Part shown: positions 33,253-41,642 of the stretch, one piece after another | Layout: each line of letters opens with the position of its first letter | Numbering within the stretch: the first letter of the stretch is position 1 | From: Bacteriovoracaceae bacterium UBA6200 | GTDB taxonomy: Bacteria; Bdellovibrionota; Bacteriovoracia; Bacteriovoracales; Bacteriovoracaceae | NCBI GenBank assembly: GCA_002422605.1 | Contig: DISW01000016.1 | Span: forward strand, 90,803-154,802 | Length of the DNA: 64,000 nucleotides | Direction: 5' to 3' | Translations under genes and position numbers: made by a program | The notes under the pieces: model-generated | The model's input: the letters and a program-made list of their open reading frames with translations, nothing else | Told to the model about the DNA's origin: nothing | The model's database searches: none

Positions 33253-34347
33253 ATGACCGAAACCGCTGATCAATTACAATTGATACCTCCATATTGCCCT
33301 AATCCTGACTGCCGTTATCATTTTGGAACGAATGTGCGCTTTTATGTGAAAAATGGTTTTTCTTTGACGGATAAGCCTCCATTTCAGAACCAGCGCTACA
33401 AATGCAAGTCTTGCGGTGACCATTTCTCCGCTAATACCTTTCGTTTAGATTTTCGAAAAAGACTCGCTAATCTTTCAGAGAATGTTCTCCATTATTCACT
33501 GAACGGCATGAGTAATAATTCCATTGCAAGGCTCCTAAAAGTTAATGAAGGTACGATTAGAGACCGGTTAAAAACGATGGCAAGACAGGCTTTGTATTTT
33601 GAAAAAGAACATCGTCCTCAAAAAATTAGCGAAGACGTTGCTTACGATGGATTTGAGACTTTTACCCATTCGCAGTTTTCACCTTGTTATGTGAACACGG
33701 CGGTTGGGAGTCACTCTCTATTCATTTACCACAACACTTTTTCACCGCTAAATCGTAAAGGTAGAATGACGGCCGAACAAAAAATTAAGCAACAAGAACT
33801 AATTGATAAGCATGGATTTTATCCTCGAGATTCGGTCTATATAGAGAGCCTGTATATTTTTGAGGAGTTTGCGTCAAAAGCACCTGGCAGAAAAATCTAT
33901 ATGGATCAGCACCGTGCTTATGAGCGGGCCATTCGGAGTTTAGATTTTAAAATTAATTATGAGACTATTAGTTCCAGGCGCCGACGCGATCCTGCTAATC
34001 CATTGTTTCCAATTAATCACCTACATTCACTTTATCGGCATTTCTTTTCGTCCCAAAAACGCGAAACGATTGCTTTCCAAAAACATGAAGCAGCTCTATT
34101 AGAGAAAATCCAGCTCATGAAAATTTACAGAAACTTTATGAATTCAAAATTTGTGCGAAAAAATAAATTTGATCCTCATGCCCATGAAAAGTCACCCGCC
34201 ATGTATGTGGGCGTAATAGACAAGATTTTAAGTTTTGAAGAAGTTTTTGGAATTCGAAAATTGCCGTCGCAAATAAGTCTCGATCAGAGAGAAATGAATT
34301 TTGTGAAGAGACTTTACCCGTTTTCCCGCCAAACCATAGCAGTTTAA
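33253..34347 (+). CDS. IS1-like InsA/InsB-type transposase-related protein
   Basis: A 364-residue protein. The N-terminal 110 residues match the InsA plan: a zinc ribbon (CPNPDC at 15-20, CKSC at about 51-54) and a helix-turn-helix with NGMSNNSIARLLKVNEGTIRDRL. The rest may be a DDE-like catalytic domain (DVAYDGFETF, YMDQHRAYERAI), but I cannot fix the third acidic residue. Unlike classical IS1 it is one uninterrupted frame with no programmed frameshift. I see no terminal inverted repeats or target duplication in the flanking 150 bases, so it may be a domesticated or decayed element. No neighbour suggests its role. No clear ribosome binding site precedes the ATG. Confidence 0.6.
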   Translation: MTETADQLQLIPPYCPNPDCRYHFGTNVRFYVKNGFSLTDKPPFQNQRYKCKSCGDHFSANTFRLDFRKRLANLSENVLHYSLNGMSNNSIARLLKVNEGTIRDRLKTMARQALYFEKEHRPQKISEDVAYDGFETFTHSQFSPCYVNTAVGSHSLFIYHNTFSPLNRKGRMTAEQKIKQQELIDKHGFYPRDSVYIESLYIFEEFASKAPGRKIYMDQHRAYERAIRSLDFKINYETISSRRRRDPANPLFPINHLHSLYRHFFSSQKRETIAFQKHEAALLEKIQLMKIYRNFMNSKFVRKNKFDPHAHEKSPAMYVGVIDKILSFEEVFGIRKLPSQISLDQREMNFVKRLYPFSRQTIAV

Positions 34348-34410
34348 ATAAAGAAAGATTTCTGAATAGAAAATTTCATCCTTCATTATCCTCAGTTAAC
34401 TGCGAAGAAT

Positions 34411-34439
34411 AAAAAAAAAGGGCAGCCGAAGCTGCCCTT
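34411..34439 (-). terminator. Rho-independent terminator of the secreted metalloprotease gene
   Basis: AAGGGCAGC (34418-34426) pairs with GCTGCCCTT (34431-34439), loop CGAA. On the minus strand the stem is followed by nine T residues (34419-34411). Confidence 0.85.
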
Positions 34440-34460
34440 AGCGGGAGGAATTTTTTCTAA

Positions 34461-35387
34461 TTAGCGAACTGAAGGTTTGAACCAGCAAAGTGGACGCGTA
34501 CCTTGGCTATGGCCAAGAGAAGCGTGGCAAGAGCCTTTTACTTCATCAGTCTGAGAGAAGTCCTCGTTCATGCTTACTTCGCAAAGAGAACCTTGGTAGT
34601 AAGTATCAAGACGACACTGAGCTTTAGGGTGGTTATCATCAGTTTTTGTTACAACTTTTGCATCAGGAGTATCAAACTTCGGCTGTGGAAGTTTTCCAAG
34701 ATCTGCGAAAAGGTTCGCAACTGAAAGACCTGCCATGCTTGTACGTACGCAAAGAGCAAATTCATCTCTGTTGTACTTATAAGTTTTTTTACAAGTTTCA
34801 GTAACGAGGGCAGGGACTTCACCCATTTTTCTTACTAGAGCTTGGTTATTATCATTGATCCAGGCTTTACGAAGACATTTTGTAGTAGCGAAATAGTCAG
34901 ATTGACCTTCGTTAGAAGCCCAGCTTACAGCGCCGCCGCCGTTACCACCCCACCAGCCGCCGCCGCCGCCAGAAGATTGACCTTTTCTTGGTGCGCCAGC
35001 AATGTGGTGACCAACTTCGTGACAAACAACTAGGGCCATAGCATCTTTAGTGATTGTTTTGTGACGAGCAAGACCGCCAAACATAGCAACTTTCCAAGTT
35101 TTTCCAACTTGTTGGGCGTATGCGTTAACTGTCCCATCTTCCCAGTTACGGGCAATTTCTAGTTTTCCGCCAAAGTTAGCGATGATCGGAGCGTAGACCG
35201 TTTCAACTTCATCGATTGCTTGATTGAATTCTTGCTCACTAATCCCGGTAATCGATTTTTGATTAGCAGAAATGTAGAGGTCGTTTTCTGGTAAAAATCC
35301 GTCTTTACCGTCGATTGAACAAGTGAAAGCCGATCCCGTTAGTGACAAGCCTAAAACCATGGCAGTCATTTTTTTATTTGTAAGCAT
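34461..35387 (-). CDS. Secreted zinc metalloprotease with HExxH and ExxxD motifs
   Basis: A 308-residue exported protein; the N-terminal MLTNKKMTAMVLGLSLTGSAF is a signal peptide, likely cut before TCSID. Zinc site: ALVVCHEVGHHIAGAP (HEVGH, about 115-130) and NEGQSDYFATTKC (EGQSD as the downstream ligand, about 160-172). Between the two is a Gly-rich insert (SSGGGGGWWGGNGGG). Cys pairs suggest disulfides. The pattern resembles M48-type gluzincins but length and insert differ. It is likely to digest host or peptidoglycan-associated proteins, which is speculation. Followed by a strong terminator. The promoter region upstream (35388-35553) holds nothing clear. Confidence 0.7.
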   Translation of the reverse strand: MLTNKKMTAMVLGLSLTGSAFTCSIDGKDGFLPENDLYISANQKSITGISEQEFNQAIDEVETVYAPIIANFGGKLEIARNWEDGTVNAYAQQVGKTWKVAMFGGLARHKTITKDAMALVVCHEVGHHIAGAPRKGQSSGGGGGWWGGNGGGAVSWASNEGQSDYFATTKCLRKAWINDNNQALVRKMGEVPALVTETCKKTYKYNRDEFALCVRTSMAGLSVANLFADLGKLPQPKFDTPDAKVVTKTDDNHPKAQCRLDTYYQGSLCEVSMNEDFSQTDEVKGSCHASLGHSQGTRPLCWFKPSVR

Positions 35388-35553
35388 TTAGTTCCTCCGT
35401 GAGATAACAAGCAATCTTCTGCTAGTATTTTTTGGGCGTAGATTATTGTTTCGTTTTTTTAGAAGAGCTGTCTAGTATGTTTTAAAAGTTGAATCTCTTT
35501 GTAAGTTTTTGTTGGAAAGTGGAGTCAAATTAACGGCTATTTAGGGGGTTGTT

Positions 35554-35865
35554 GTGTACAACATAGCGTTTTATGTACCTCGAGATCACTTAGAAAAAGT
35601 GAAGATAAAGATGTTTGAAGCCGGGGCCGGAAGAGTGGGAAACTACCAAAATTGTTCTTTCGAATACGAGGGAACGGGACAGTTTATGCCTTTACCTGGA
35701 AGTCAGCCTTTTATTGGCCAGGAACTTACTTTAGAAAAAGTCGCTGAAGTGAAAGTGGAGATGGTGTGCGAAGAGAAATACTTGAGTAATGTGGTTCGAG
35801 CTCTTAAAGCGGCCCATCCTTATGAAACACCTGCTTACTACGTCATAAAAATGATCGATATTTAG
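35554..35865 (+). CDS. NIF3-like PII-fold domain protein
   Basis: A 103-residue protein with a GTG start. It matches the central PII-like insert domain of YqfO/NIF3 proteins: MYNIAFYVPRDHLEKVK at the start and AAHPYETPAYYVIKM at the end (the HPYE-PAY pattern). As a standalone domain its function is unknown; NIF3-like proteins are trimeric or hexameric metal-binding proteins of uncertain role. No conserved metal site of NIF3 is included. A weak GGGG lies upstream. About 70 bases before the cupredoxin-like gene and probably a separate unit. Confidence 0.8.
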   Translation: MYNIAFYVPRDHLEKVKIKMFEAGAGRVGNYQNCSFEYEGTGQFMPLPGSQPFIGQELTLEKVAEVKVEMVCEEKYLSNVVRALKAAHPYETPAYYVIKMIDI

Positions 35866-35935
35866 TTTTTTATAGCGGACAGCTAATAACTTGATGATTA
35901 AAAGCCGATAAGAAAAAAGAACAGTAGAGGTTGAT

Positions 35936-36331
35936 ATGAAACTCTTTTTCTTTTCGGTCCTAATTTTTTCCCTGCCACTTATGGCCAGCGAGAGCAAAGT
36001 GACTCCGACCCGTGAAGTTTCGGTCATTGTCACTCAGGAAGGCTACTATCCTAAATCTCTTTCTGTTTTTGAAGGTGAGAAGGTTAAGTTTTACGTCACT
36101 TCCACGGTTGAAGCCCCTCATTGTATGATTGTTGAGTCACATAAAGTTTTCCTGGCAGCTACGAAGGGCAAAATTTCTGAAGCCGAAGTTGTCTTTGATA
36201 AAGCAGGAGAATTCTCCTTTTACTGCCCGAGTTCAAAAAATAACGGAAAAGTTGTCGTATTAAAGAAGAAAGATCCGAAAAGAGAAGTGGCCTCTGAAAA
36301 GAGAAACTACTGGATGCCACGAGAATATTAG
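35936..36331 (+). CDS. Cupredoxin-like exported protein lacking the full copper site
   Basis: A 131-residue exported protein (signal MKLFFFSVLIFSLPLMA). The mature part is cupredoxin-like: SVIVTQEGYYPKSLSVFEGE (29-48), a His in EAPHCMIVES and FDKAGEFSFYCPSS near 90-103. Of the usual His, Cys, His, Met set, the first His (or Cys in PHCM) and FYC are present, but the His and Met expected after the Cys are replaced (SSKNNGK). Copper binding is therefore uncertain. The last 25 residues are basic. It is 12 bases before the TadA-type ATPase gene, so the two are probably co-transcribed, an unusual pairing. Preceded by GAGG. Confidence 0.65.
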   Translation: MKLFFFSVLIFSLPLMASESKVTPTREVSVIVTQEGYYPKSLSVFEGEKVKFYVTSTVEAPHCMIVESHKVFLAATKGKISEAEVVFDKAGEFSFYCPSSKNNGKVVVLKKKDPKREVASEKRNYWMPREY

Positions 36332-36343
36332 GAGTAGTGAATC

Positions 36344-37474
36344 ATGAGTAGCGTTTTTCAAGACGCCATTGCCAGCCTCTTGTCTCCCATAGGGGACTTA
36401 TTGAAGGATCCTTCGATCTCAGAGGTAATGATTAACGGTCCTTATGAAATTTTTATTGAAAGAAAAGGTCTGGTTTACCGGGTCCCAAATAAATTTGCAG
36501 ATGATGAATCTTTGATGGCCTCTATGAGAGCTGTTGCTCAGTCAGTGGGTCGGGTGATTGACGCCGACAATCCACGTCTGGATGCCCGCCTGCCGGATGG
36601 TTCGCGTATCGCAGTGGTTATTCCACCAATGGCGAAGGCCGGGGTGACTGTTGCGATTCGTAAATTTTCAGAAGAAAAACTTGGTTTAAAAGATCTGATT
36701 AATTTTGGTTCACTTTCGCCGGACGGCGCCCGTTTCCTGGATTGCTGTATGTATCTGGGAAAAAACACTCTCGTGAGTGGGGGAACAGGTTCGGGGAAAA
36801 CCACTATGCTTAACGTTTTAGGCGGTCGAATGCCAAAAACACAGCGTCTTCTTATCATTGAAGATGCGGCAGAACTTCAAATTAAGGCCGAGCACGTTGT
36901 GCAATTTGAAACCCGTAAGGGAAATCCTGTTTTAGGGATTAAAGAAGTTTCGATACGAGACTTAATGGAATCAGCCCTCCGTTTACGTCCTGACCGTATC
37001 ATCGTCGGGGAAGTTCGTGGTCCTGAAGCGCTGGATTTGTTAAATGCCATGGGAACTGGTCACGAAGGTTCTATGGGAACAGTCCACGCCAACAGCCCTG
37101 TGGATGCTTGTACGCGTCTGGAGACTTTGTGCTTAATGGGTGAAACGAAGATTCCACCTGATGCTATTCGTAAAATGGTCGGAAGTGCTCTACAGATGAT
37201 TGTGCAATGTTCACGTTATCATGATGGTGGTCGTCGTACTTCTCACATCTCAGAAGTTCTGGGCGTGGATGAGCATGGCCGTTATGTGGTGCGAGATATT
37301 TTCCGCTGGGTACAAACAGGTAAGGATGACCAAGGTAAATTTATTGGGGAAATGATTCCAACTGGCTATGTACCAACCTTCTTTGATGAGTTTATTGCCA
37401 ATAAACTCCCATTCCCAAAAACAAATTTTAAACCACCTGAGTGGGCCCAAACCACAATAAAGAAAGCCGGCTAG
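36344..37474 (+). CDS. CpaF/TadA-type secretion ATPase
   Basis: A 376-residue hexameric ATPase of the type II/IV secretion superfamily (CpaF/TadA). Walker A GGTGSGKTT (about 146-154), the Asp box IIEDAAELQ, Walker B LRPDRIIVGEVRG and the His box TGHEGSMGTVHAN are present. The short N-terminal domain (SISEVMINGPYEIFIERKG) is typical. Such ATPases power Tad/Flp pilus assembly. No pilin, TadB/C or secretin genes are in the window, so it is an orphan locally. The upstream neighbour is a cupredoxin-like gene. Cytoplasmic. The start has TTAGGAG upstream and a short hairpin follows the stop. Confidence 0.9.
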   Translation: MSSVFQDAIASLLSPIGDLLKDPSISEVMINGPYEIFIERKGLVYRVPNKFADDESLMASMRAVAQSVGRVIDADNPRLDARLPDGSRIAVVIPPMAKAGVTVAIRKFSEEKLGLKDLINFGSLSPDGARFLDCCMYLGKNTLVSGGTGSGKTTMLNVLGGRMPKTQRLLIIEDAAELQIKAEHVVQFETRKGNPVLGIKEVSIRDLMESALRLRPDRIIVGEVRGPEALDLLNAMGTGHEGSMGTVHANSPVDACTRLETLCLMGETKIPPDAIRKMVGSALQMIVQCSRYHDGGRRTSHISEVLGVDEHGRYVVRDIFRWVQTGKDDQGKFIGEMIPTGYVPTFFDEFIANKLPFPKTNFKPPEWAQTTIKKAG

Positions 37475-37497
37475 TTTTCCTAAAACCTTCCAAATTC

Positions 37498-37518
37498 AAA
37501 AGGTATGCGGTACCTTTT
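37498..37518 (+). terminator. Hairpin after the TadA-type gene
   Basis: AAAAGGTA (37498-37505) pairs with TACCTTTT (37511-37518), loop TGCGG. Its right arm supplies the T-run. Possible end of the cupredoxin-tadA transcript before eno. Confidence 0.45.
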
Positions 37519-37519
37519 A

Positions 37520-37546
37520 GGCTCATGATTTTCATCATAAGGAGCC
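37520..37546 (+). promoter_or_regulatory. Leader hairpin overlapping the enolase ribosome binding site
   Basis: GGCTC-ATGAT (37520-37529) pairs with ATCAT (37534-37538) and GAGCC (37542-37546) around loop TTTC, with AAG bulged. The AAGGAG ribosome binding site overlaps the bulge and right arm; the ATG is 4 bases further. It may tune eno translation. Confidence 0.45.
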
Positions 37547-37549
37547 TTA

Positions 37550-38830
37550 ATGAGTACCATAAAAAAAGTTCATGCCCGCCAGATATTAGATTCCCGTGGA
37601 AATCCAACAATTGAAGTCGATGTTGTTACAGACAATGGTCTTTTAGGCCGTGCTTCTGTTCCATCTGGTGCTTCGACAGGGAGCCGTGAAGCTCTGGAAC
37701 TTCGTGACAGTGATAAATCTGTCTATATGGGGAAAGGCGTTCTTAAGGCCGTTAAAAATGTAAATGAATTGATTGCACCAAAACTGATTGGGAAAAGTGT
37801 TTTCGATCAGCGAGGTGTTGATAGTTTGATGCTGGAGCTTGATGGTACTGAGAATAAAGAAAAGCTTGGGGCCAATGCTATTCTTGGTGTTTCTATGGCG
37901 GTTTGCCGGGCAGGAGCTCTGGAAAAAGGGAAGCCTCTTTATTTATATCTTTTTGAAGATCTTAAAGTTCCAAATCCCGTGGGCAAGTTGCGTCTGCCGG
38001 CGCCACTTATGAACATTATTAATGGTGGAGCTCATGCTTCCAATAATCTCGACATCCAGGAATTCATGATTGTTCCTCACATGAAAAAAAGTTTCGCTGA
38101 GAACTTTCGTGCCGGTGTTGAAGTATTCCATCATCTGAAAAAAGTTCTTTCTGATAAAGGTTACTCGACTAACGTTGGTGATGAGGGCGGATTTGCTCCA
38201 AGCTTAAAAAGTCATGATGAAGCTATTGAATGCATCCTGACCGCCATTAATAAGGCCGGTTATAAAGCAGGTGAAGACATTTCAATCTCTTTGGATTGTG
38301 CTGCTTCTGAATTTTATAAAGATGGTAAATATGAGCTTCAAGGAAAGACTTATACATCTGAAGAAATGATTGGTTACTATGAGCATCTCATGAGCCTCGC
38401 TCCTATCTACTCGATTGAAGACGGCTTTGATGAAAGCGATCAACAAGGCTTCATTAACTTTCAAGCGAAATTAGGCCAGAAGGTTGTTAACGTTGGGGAT
38501 GACTTGTTCGTAACAAATGCAAAGATCTTAAAACGCGGAATTGATAATAAAGAAGCTAACGCTATTTTAGTTAAGGTGAACCAAATTGGTTCTCTATCTG
38601 AAACTTTCGATACGTTGAAACTGGCCTATGACAACGGTTTTAAGGCCATCATTTCACACCGCTCTGGTGAAACAGCTGATTCATTTATTGCGGATTTAGC
38701 AGTTGCCTCAGGAGCTGGGCATATTAAAACAGGCTCTGCTTCCCGTTCTGACCGAATGGAGAAATACAATCAACTTCTTCGAATTGAAGAAGAACTCGGC
38801 GTAAAAGCTCAATTTGACTCTGTAAAATAG
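37550..38830 (+). CDS. eno: Enolase
   Basis: A 426-residue enolase, converting 2-phosphoglycerate to phosphoenolpyruvate; also a component of the RNA degradosome in many bacteria. Typical segments: ILDSRGNPTIEVDV at 12-25, SVPSGASTGSREALELRD, GGAHASNNLDIQEFMIVP, the metal-site IYSIEDGFDE and SLDCAASEFYK, and SHRSGETADSFIADLAVA near the end. Length is standard. It has an AAGGAG ribosome binding site within a leader hairpin and a strong terminator 10 bases after the stop, so it is monocistronic. Confidence 0.97.
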   Translation: MSTIKKVHARQILDSRGNPTIEVDVVTDNGLLGRASVPSGASTGSREALELRDSDKSVYMGKGVLKAVKNVNELIAPKLIGKSVFDQRGVDSLMLELDGTENKEKLGANAILGVSMAVCRAGALEKGKPLYLYLFEDLKVPNPVGKLRLPAPLMNIINGGAHASNNLDIQEFMIVPHMKKSFAENFRAGVEVFHHLKKVLSDKGYSTNVGDEGGFAPSLKSHDEAIECILTAINKAGYKAGEDISISLDCAASEFYKDGKYELQGKTYTSEEMIGYYEHLMSLAPIYSIEDGFDESDQQGFINFQAKLGQKVVNVGDDLFVTNAKILKRGIDNKEANAILVKVNQIGSLSETFDTLKLAYDNGFKAIISHRSGETADSFIADLAVASGAGHIKTGSASRSDRMEKYNQLLRIEEELGVKAQFDSVK

Positions 38831-38839
38831 TCTTTGAAG

Positions 38840-38868
38840 ACAGGGGGGAAGTATTACCCCCTGTTTTT
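38840..38868 (+). terminator. Rho-independent terminator of eno
   Basis: ACAGGGGG (38840-38847) pairs with CCCCCTGT (38857-38864), followed by TTTTT. Confidence 0.88.
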
Positions 38869-38938
38869 CATTTGTTTTGCTCACCGATTCGTCCTAAAAT
38901 TAAAGTAGGTTTGGACCTAAGTCTCTAAAGGGGGTCCC

Positions 38939-39541
38939 ATGAATACCAAGCTTTTTGTTGGACTCACATTTTTCTCTGATAATTCCTTTGCAAAAAACAT
39001 CGAACGATTCCGAACGCGGTTTGATGCAAAATTTCAAACTAATCCTTATCTTCACTTACCAATGATTCCCCCTTTTGAAATCGAAGTAACTGAAGTTAAG
39101 AAATTGAAAGATGAATTGATGGAAGAATTGGAAGCCTTTTATTTTGAAAATACTGAACATCATGTTTTGAATTTCACCGGACTTGATGTACAGGAACATA
39201 AAAAGAATAAAATTCTCTATCTTAATCCTCTGATCGAGGAAGAACTTGCCTTATGTCAGGAGTCTCTTTTTGAAATTTGCCAGTCCTATATAACTGATAG
39301 AGAGAAAAAGATTAAAGGCTCTAAAAAGAGTTTTCTGACTATTGGCCGTCACCAGGAAAGTTCAGAGCTTCACATGGCGATTGAACAGGCAAAAAGAGAA
39401 TTCCATGAATTCACGACGCTTCCATTCGAATCCATTTGTCTGTTCTCAAAGAATAATGGAATTTGGTACCGGGAAGCGGACTTGATTAGTTTCGATAAGC
39501 CATCCAATGCACTTTTGCATTCACTCATAGTTTCCGTATAA
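38939..39541 (+). CDS. 2H-phosphoesterase-like (2'-5' RNA ligase-type) protein, degenerate
   Basis: A 200-residue protein with the general fold of LigT/2H phosphoesterases: LFVGLTFFSD, then HLPMIPPFEI (expected HLT/HLS plus IPPF) and near 145 KSFLTIGRHQES, where the second His-x-Thr is Phe-Leu-Thr. The first motif has His but Pro instead of Thr/Ser and the second lacks the His. It may therefore not be catalytic, or the alignment is wrong. Substrate would be cyclic or linear 2'-5' or phosphodiester RNA ends. Strong AAAGGGGG ribosome binding site. Its last codons overlap a -10 box for the next gene. Confidence 0.55.
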   Translation: MNTKLFVGLTFFSDNSFAKNIERFRTRFDAKFQTNPYLHLPMIPPFEIEVTEVKKLKDELMEELEAFYFENTEHHVLNFTGLDVQEHKKNKILYLNPLIEEELALCQESLFEICQSYITDREKKIKGSKKSFLTIGRHQESSELHMAIEQAKREFHEFTTLPFESICLFSKNNGIWYREADLISFDKPSNALLHSLIVSV

Positions 39542-39542
39542 T
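39537..39542 (+). promoter_or_regulatory. -10 box directly before the outer-membrane protein gene
   Basis: TATAAT at 39537-39542, 6 bases before the ATG at 39549, which has no ribosome binding site. It overlaps the stop codon of the previous gene, so coincidence cannot be excluded. TTGCAT 16 bases upstream is a fair -35. Confidence 0.35.
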
Positions 39543-39548
39543 GTTGAG

Positions 39549-40733
39549 ATGAAATTAATTTTAACAGCGTTCGCAATCTTCTTGGGTCAGACTGCTCTGG
39601 CCCAAACGAGCTATGTCTCGCCAACCAGAATCTTGGAGAAGAAAGGATATCAACTAGGCATTACTGGTGAAATGTTCAATTCTTCCAAATCAATTGATCA
39701 TGAAAAGGATGATGTGGATTTTGAAAGTGGTGAATATTTTAAACGGTTTCAAGGAGAGTTTAGCGGATTATATGGTCTGACAGAAAATCTTCAAATTGGA
39801 GGAGGCCTTCGCTACCGCCAAAATAGTTCGTCGAAATTGAATAAGCTCCAAGAAGAAATATCTGAAACCAGTACCGGTGTAGAATCAACTTTTGCTACTT
39901 TCAAATATGCTTTCAAGCCAGTAGAGCGCCTTTATTATTCACTGGAAGGTCTTATTCGTTACACTCCTTTTAGAAATGACGAAGAACAGAATGGTTCTAA
40001 CGGTAGTTTAATTCTGGGAGATGACGGGAACGAATATTCTGCAGGGCTTGGAATGGCTTATGCTTTTAAAACTAAAGATTTTTTGTCTGGCCGGGTTGGT
40101 TATAGAAAACCTGGGCAGGAACTTTCCGACGAGATTTATTGGCAACTTGAAGGGGCACTTGTCTGGAGATACCTGGCTTTGGTTGCAGGTGTGGATGGCG
40201 TGAGTTCTATGAATAATGATCCACATGGGGATGATGAAAAGAACAGGCCCGCCTATTACACAGGAAGAACTGCGCTTTATAATAGTAAAAATCGAGAGTG
40301 GATCGCTCCCTATGCTGGCCTCAACCTTGCCTTAGGCCCGAATTGGAGAGTGGAGACGCGAGCATCCCAGGTTGTGAACGGGCGCTCAACAGATTTAGGA
40401 ACAGCATTTGCCGTCTCTCTCATCAGAAGAATGGAAGATAAAAAAACGAATAAAATTGATACTCGCTTCAAGCAATATGATGTTGAAGCCTCCATTAGTA
40501 AAATTTCCCCTAAAAAAGGATACGTTGTTATAGATAAAGGTCTTGCCGACGATATTCAAAAGGGGATGAAGATCGACTTTTTTGAATTTGATTACGTCGG
40601 TGGGAATATTTTGCTTGCTCGCGGTACTGTTATTCAAAGTAAATCATCTACTGCCATCGTTAAAATCACTCATCGCTACAATGCTAAGAAAGAATTGAAA
40701 GAAGGCACAGTCGCCAGAGGAAACTTTAGATAG
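39549..40733 (+). CDS. Probable outer-membrane beta-barrel protein with C-terminal domain
   Basis: A 394-residue exported protein with signal peptide MKLILTAFAIFLGQTALA, cut before QTSY. Residues about 25-300 alternate hydrophobic/polar residues in strands with aromatic ends (FSGLYGLTENLQIGGGLRYR, YYSLEGLIRYTP, WRYLALVAGVDG), as in outer-membrane barrels. The C-terminal 95 residues form a separate small domain (DIQKGMKIDFFEFDYVGG; KGYVVIDKG) resembling the C-terminal domain of FlgT-type proteins. Exact role unknown. The gene lies 7 bases after the 2H-like gene, and its own promoter may lie within that gene's end. Confidence 0.6.
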   Translation: MKLILTAFAIFLGQTALAQTSYVSPTRILEKKGYQLGITGEMFNSSKSIDHEKDDVDFESGEYFKRFQGEFSGLYGLTENLQIGGGLRYRQNSSSKLNKLQEEISETSTGVESTFATFKYAFKPVERLYYSLEGLIRYTPFRNDEEQNGSNGSLILGDDGNEYSAGLGMAYAFKTKDFLSGRVGYRKPGQELSDEIYWQLEGALVWRYLALVAGVDGVSSMNNDPHGDDEKNRPAYYTGRTALYNSKNREWIAPYAGLNLALGPNWRVETRASQVVNGRSTDLGTAFAVSLIRRMEDKKTNKIDTRFKQYDVEASISKISPKKGYVVIDKGLADDIQKGMKIDFFEFDYVGGNILLARGTVIQSKSSTAIVKITHRYNAKKELKEGTVARGNFR

Positions 40734-40842
40734 TTGATTCAATTAATTGTCTTTTAAGGGAAATTTTTAAGCAGTTGTAACCGATTGAGTTTAGGTTAGA
40801 ATTAAAGACATAATTCTGACCTTACATTATTGAAGGATTTTC

Positions 40843-41577
40843 ATGAAGTTCTTACTGACTCTCATCATTGGTACTGTTCTTACTACAACAGCTGAAGCGA
40901 AACGTTTTTCCAGTAAATATTGTGAGTTCGAGCTTCCTGCAGGCTGGGAATGCGCACTGGAAGGTTCAGAGTACGTCTGCCAAAGTGAAAATGCTGACCG
41001 TAAAAAAGAATCAATTATTATCCTTGCTGCCAAAATCAGAGGAGAGCAGGATAACTTAGATGAGTACATGGCCTATCTTAAAAAGAATAAAGAATACAAT
41101 CTTCCAGGCGGTAAGAGACAAGTTTCAGAGCCAAAAAATACAAAACTTACTCGAATTAATGACCACCAATGGGTAGATGCTCTTCACCTGGCTTCAGAAG
41201 TCCCGGGCTTTTACACCCGCTACCTGGCAACAGTAAAAGAGGATCTCGGCGTGGCCGTGACCTTCTCTGTGAGTAAGGATCAATATTCAACATACCAACC
41301 GGTTATTGATAAATTAGTTTCCACATTAAGAGTGTTTCGCCAGAAGAAGAATACCGATCTTTCTAGCCTTCGCTCTGGGAATGCAGAAGATCCAAACTTT
41401 GCGGATGCTACTTTCAATCCGAATGCAGCAATGGATTTCCAGGTTAATAAGACTCAGAAGAGAAAAGATACTTCAGATGATGACGATATGATGGCCATTA
41501 TCGCTGTTATTGTTGTGGGGGCGGTCGTGATGCTTATTCTAAAAGGCCGTAAAAAGAAAGGTAAGAAGAAACAATAA
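40843..41577 (+). CDS. Exported protein with C-terminal membrane anchor, unknown function
   Basis: A 244-residue protein with signal peptide MKFLLTLIIGTVLTTTAEA, cut before KRF. A globular part (25-170) has two Cys near the N-terminus (KYCEFELPAGWEC) and an YVC, followed by an acidic linker (TSDDDDMM, about 208-215), one membrane segment (AIIAVIVVGAVVMLILKG) and a Lys tail (RKKKGKKKQ). Orientation would put the domain outside and the basic tail inside. Not recognised. It precedes the cluster of large exported proteins, with a strong terminator between. A GAAGGA ribosome binding site lies upstream and a TTGAGT (18-base spacer) CATAAT promoter can be proposed. Confidence 0.6.
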   Translation: MKFLLTLIIGTVLTTTAEAKRFSSKYCEFELPAGWECALEGSEYVCQSENADRKKESIIILAAKIRGEQDNLDEYMAYLKKNKEYNLPGGKRQVSEPKNTKLTRINDHQWVDALHLASEVPGFYTRYLATVKEDLGVAVTFSVSKDQYSTYQPVIDKLVSTLRVFRQKKNTDLSSLRSGNAEDPNFADATFNPNAAMDFQVNKTQKRKDTSDDDDMMAIIAVIVVGAVVMLILKGRKKKGKKKQ

Positions 41578-41642
41578 AATCTGGCAAATAACTATTGGGC
41601 CAACTCTTTAATAATCAGGCTCTTATACAACTTAACTTTATT

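Noticed and set aside
33108..34460. Insertion sequence ends around the IS1-like gene
   Set aside because: I looked for inverted repeats and a short target duplication on both sides and found none; only the FKBP hairpin and the metalloprotease terminator are there.
37498..37546. Riboswitch before eno
   Set aside because: Only two short stems occur in about 50 bases; no conserved riboswitch core recognised, so it is listed as two separate hairpins.
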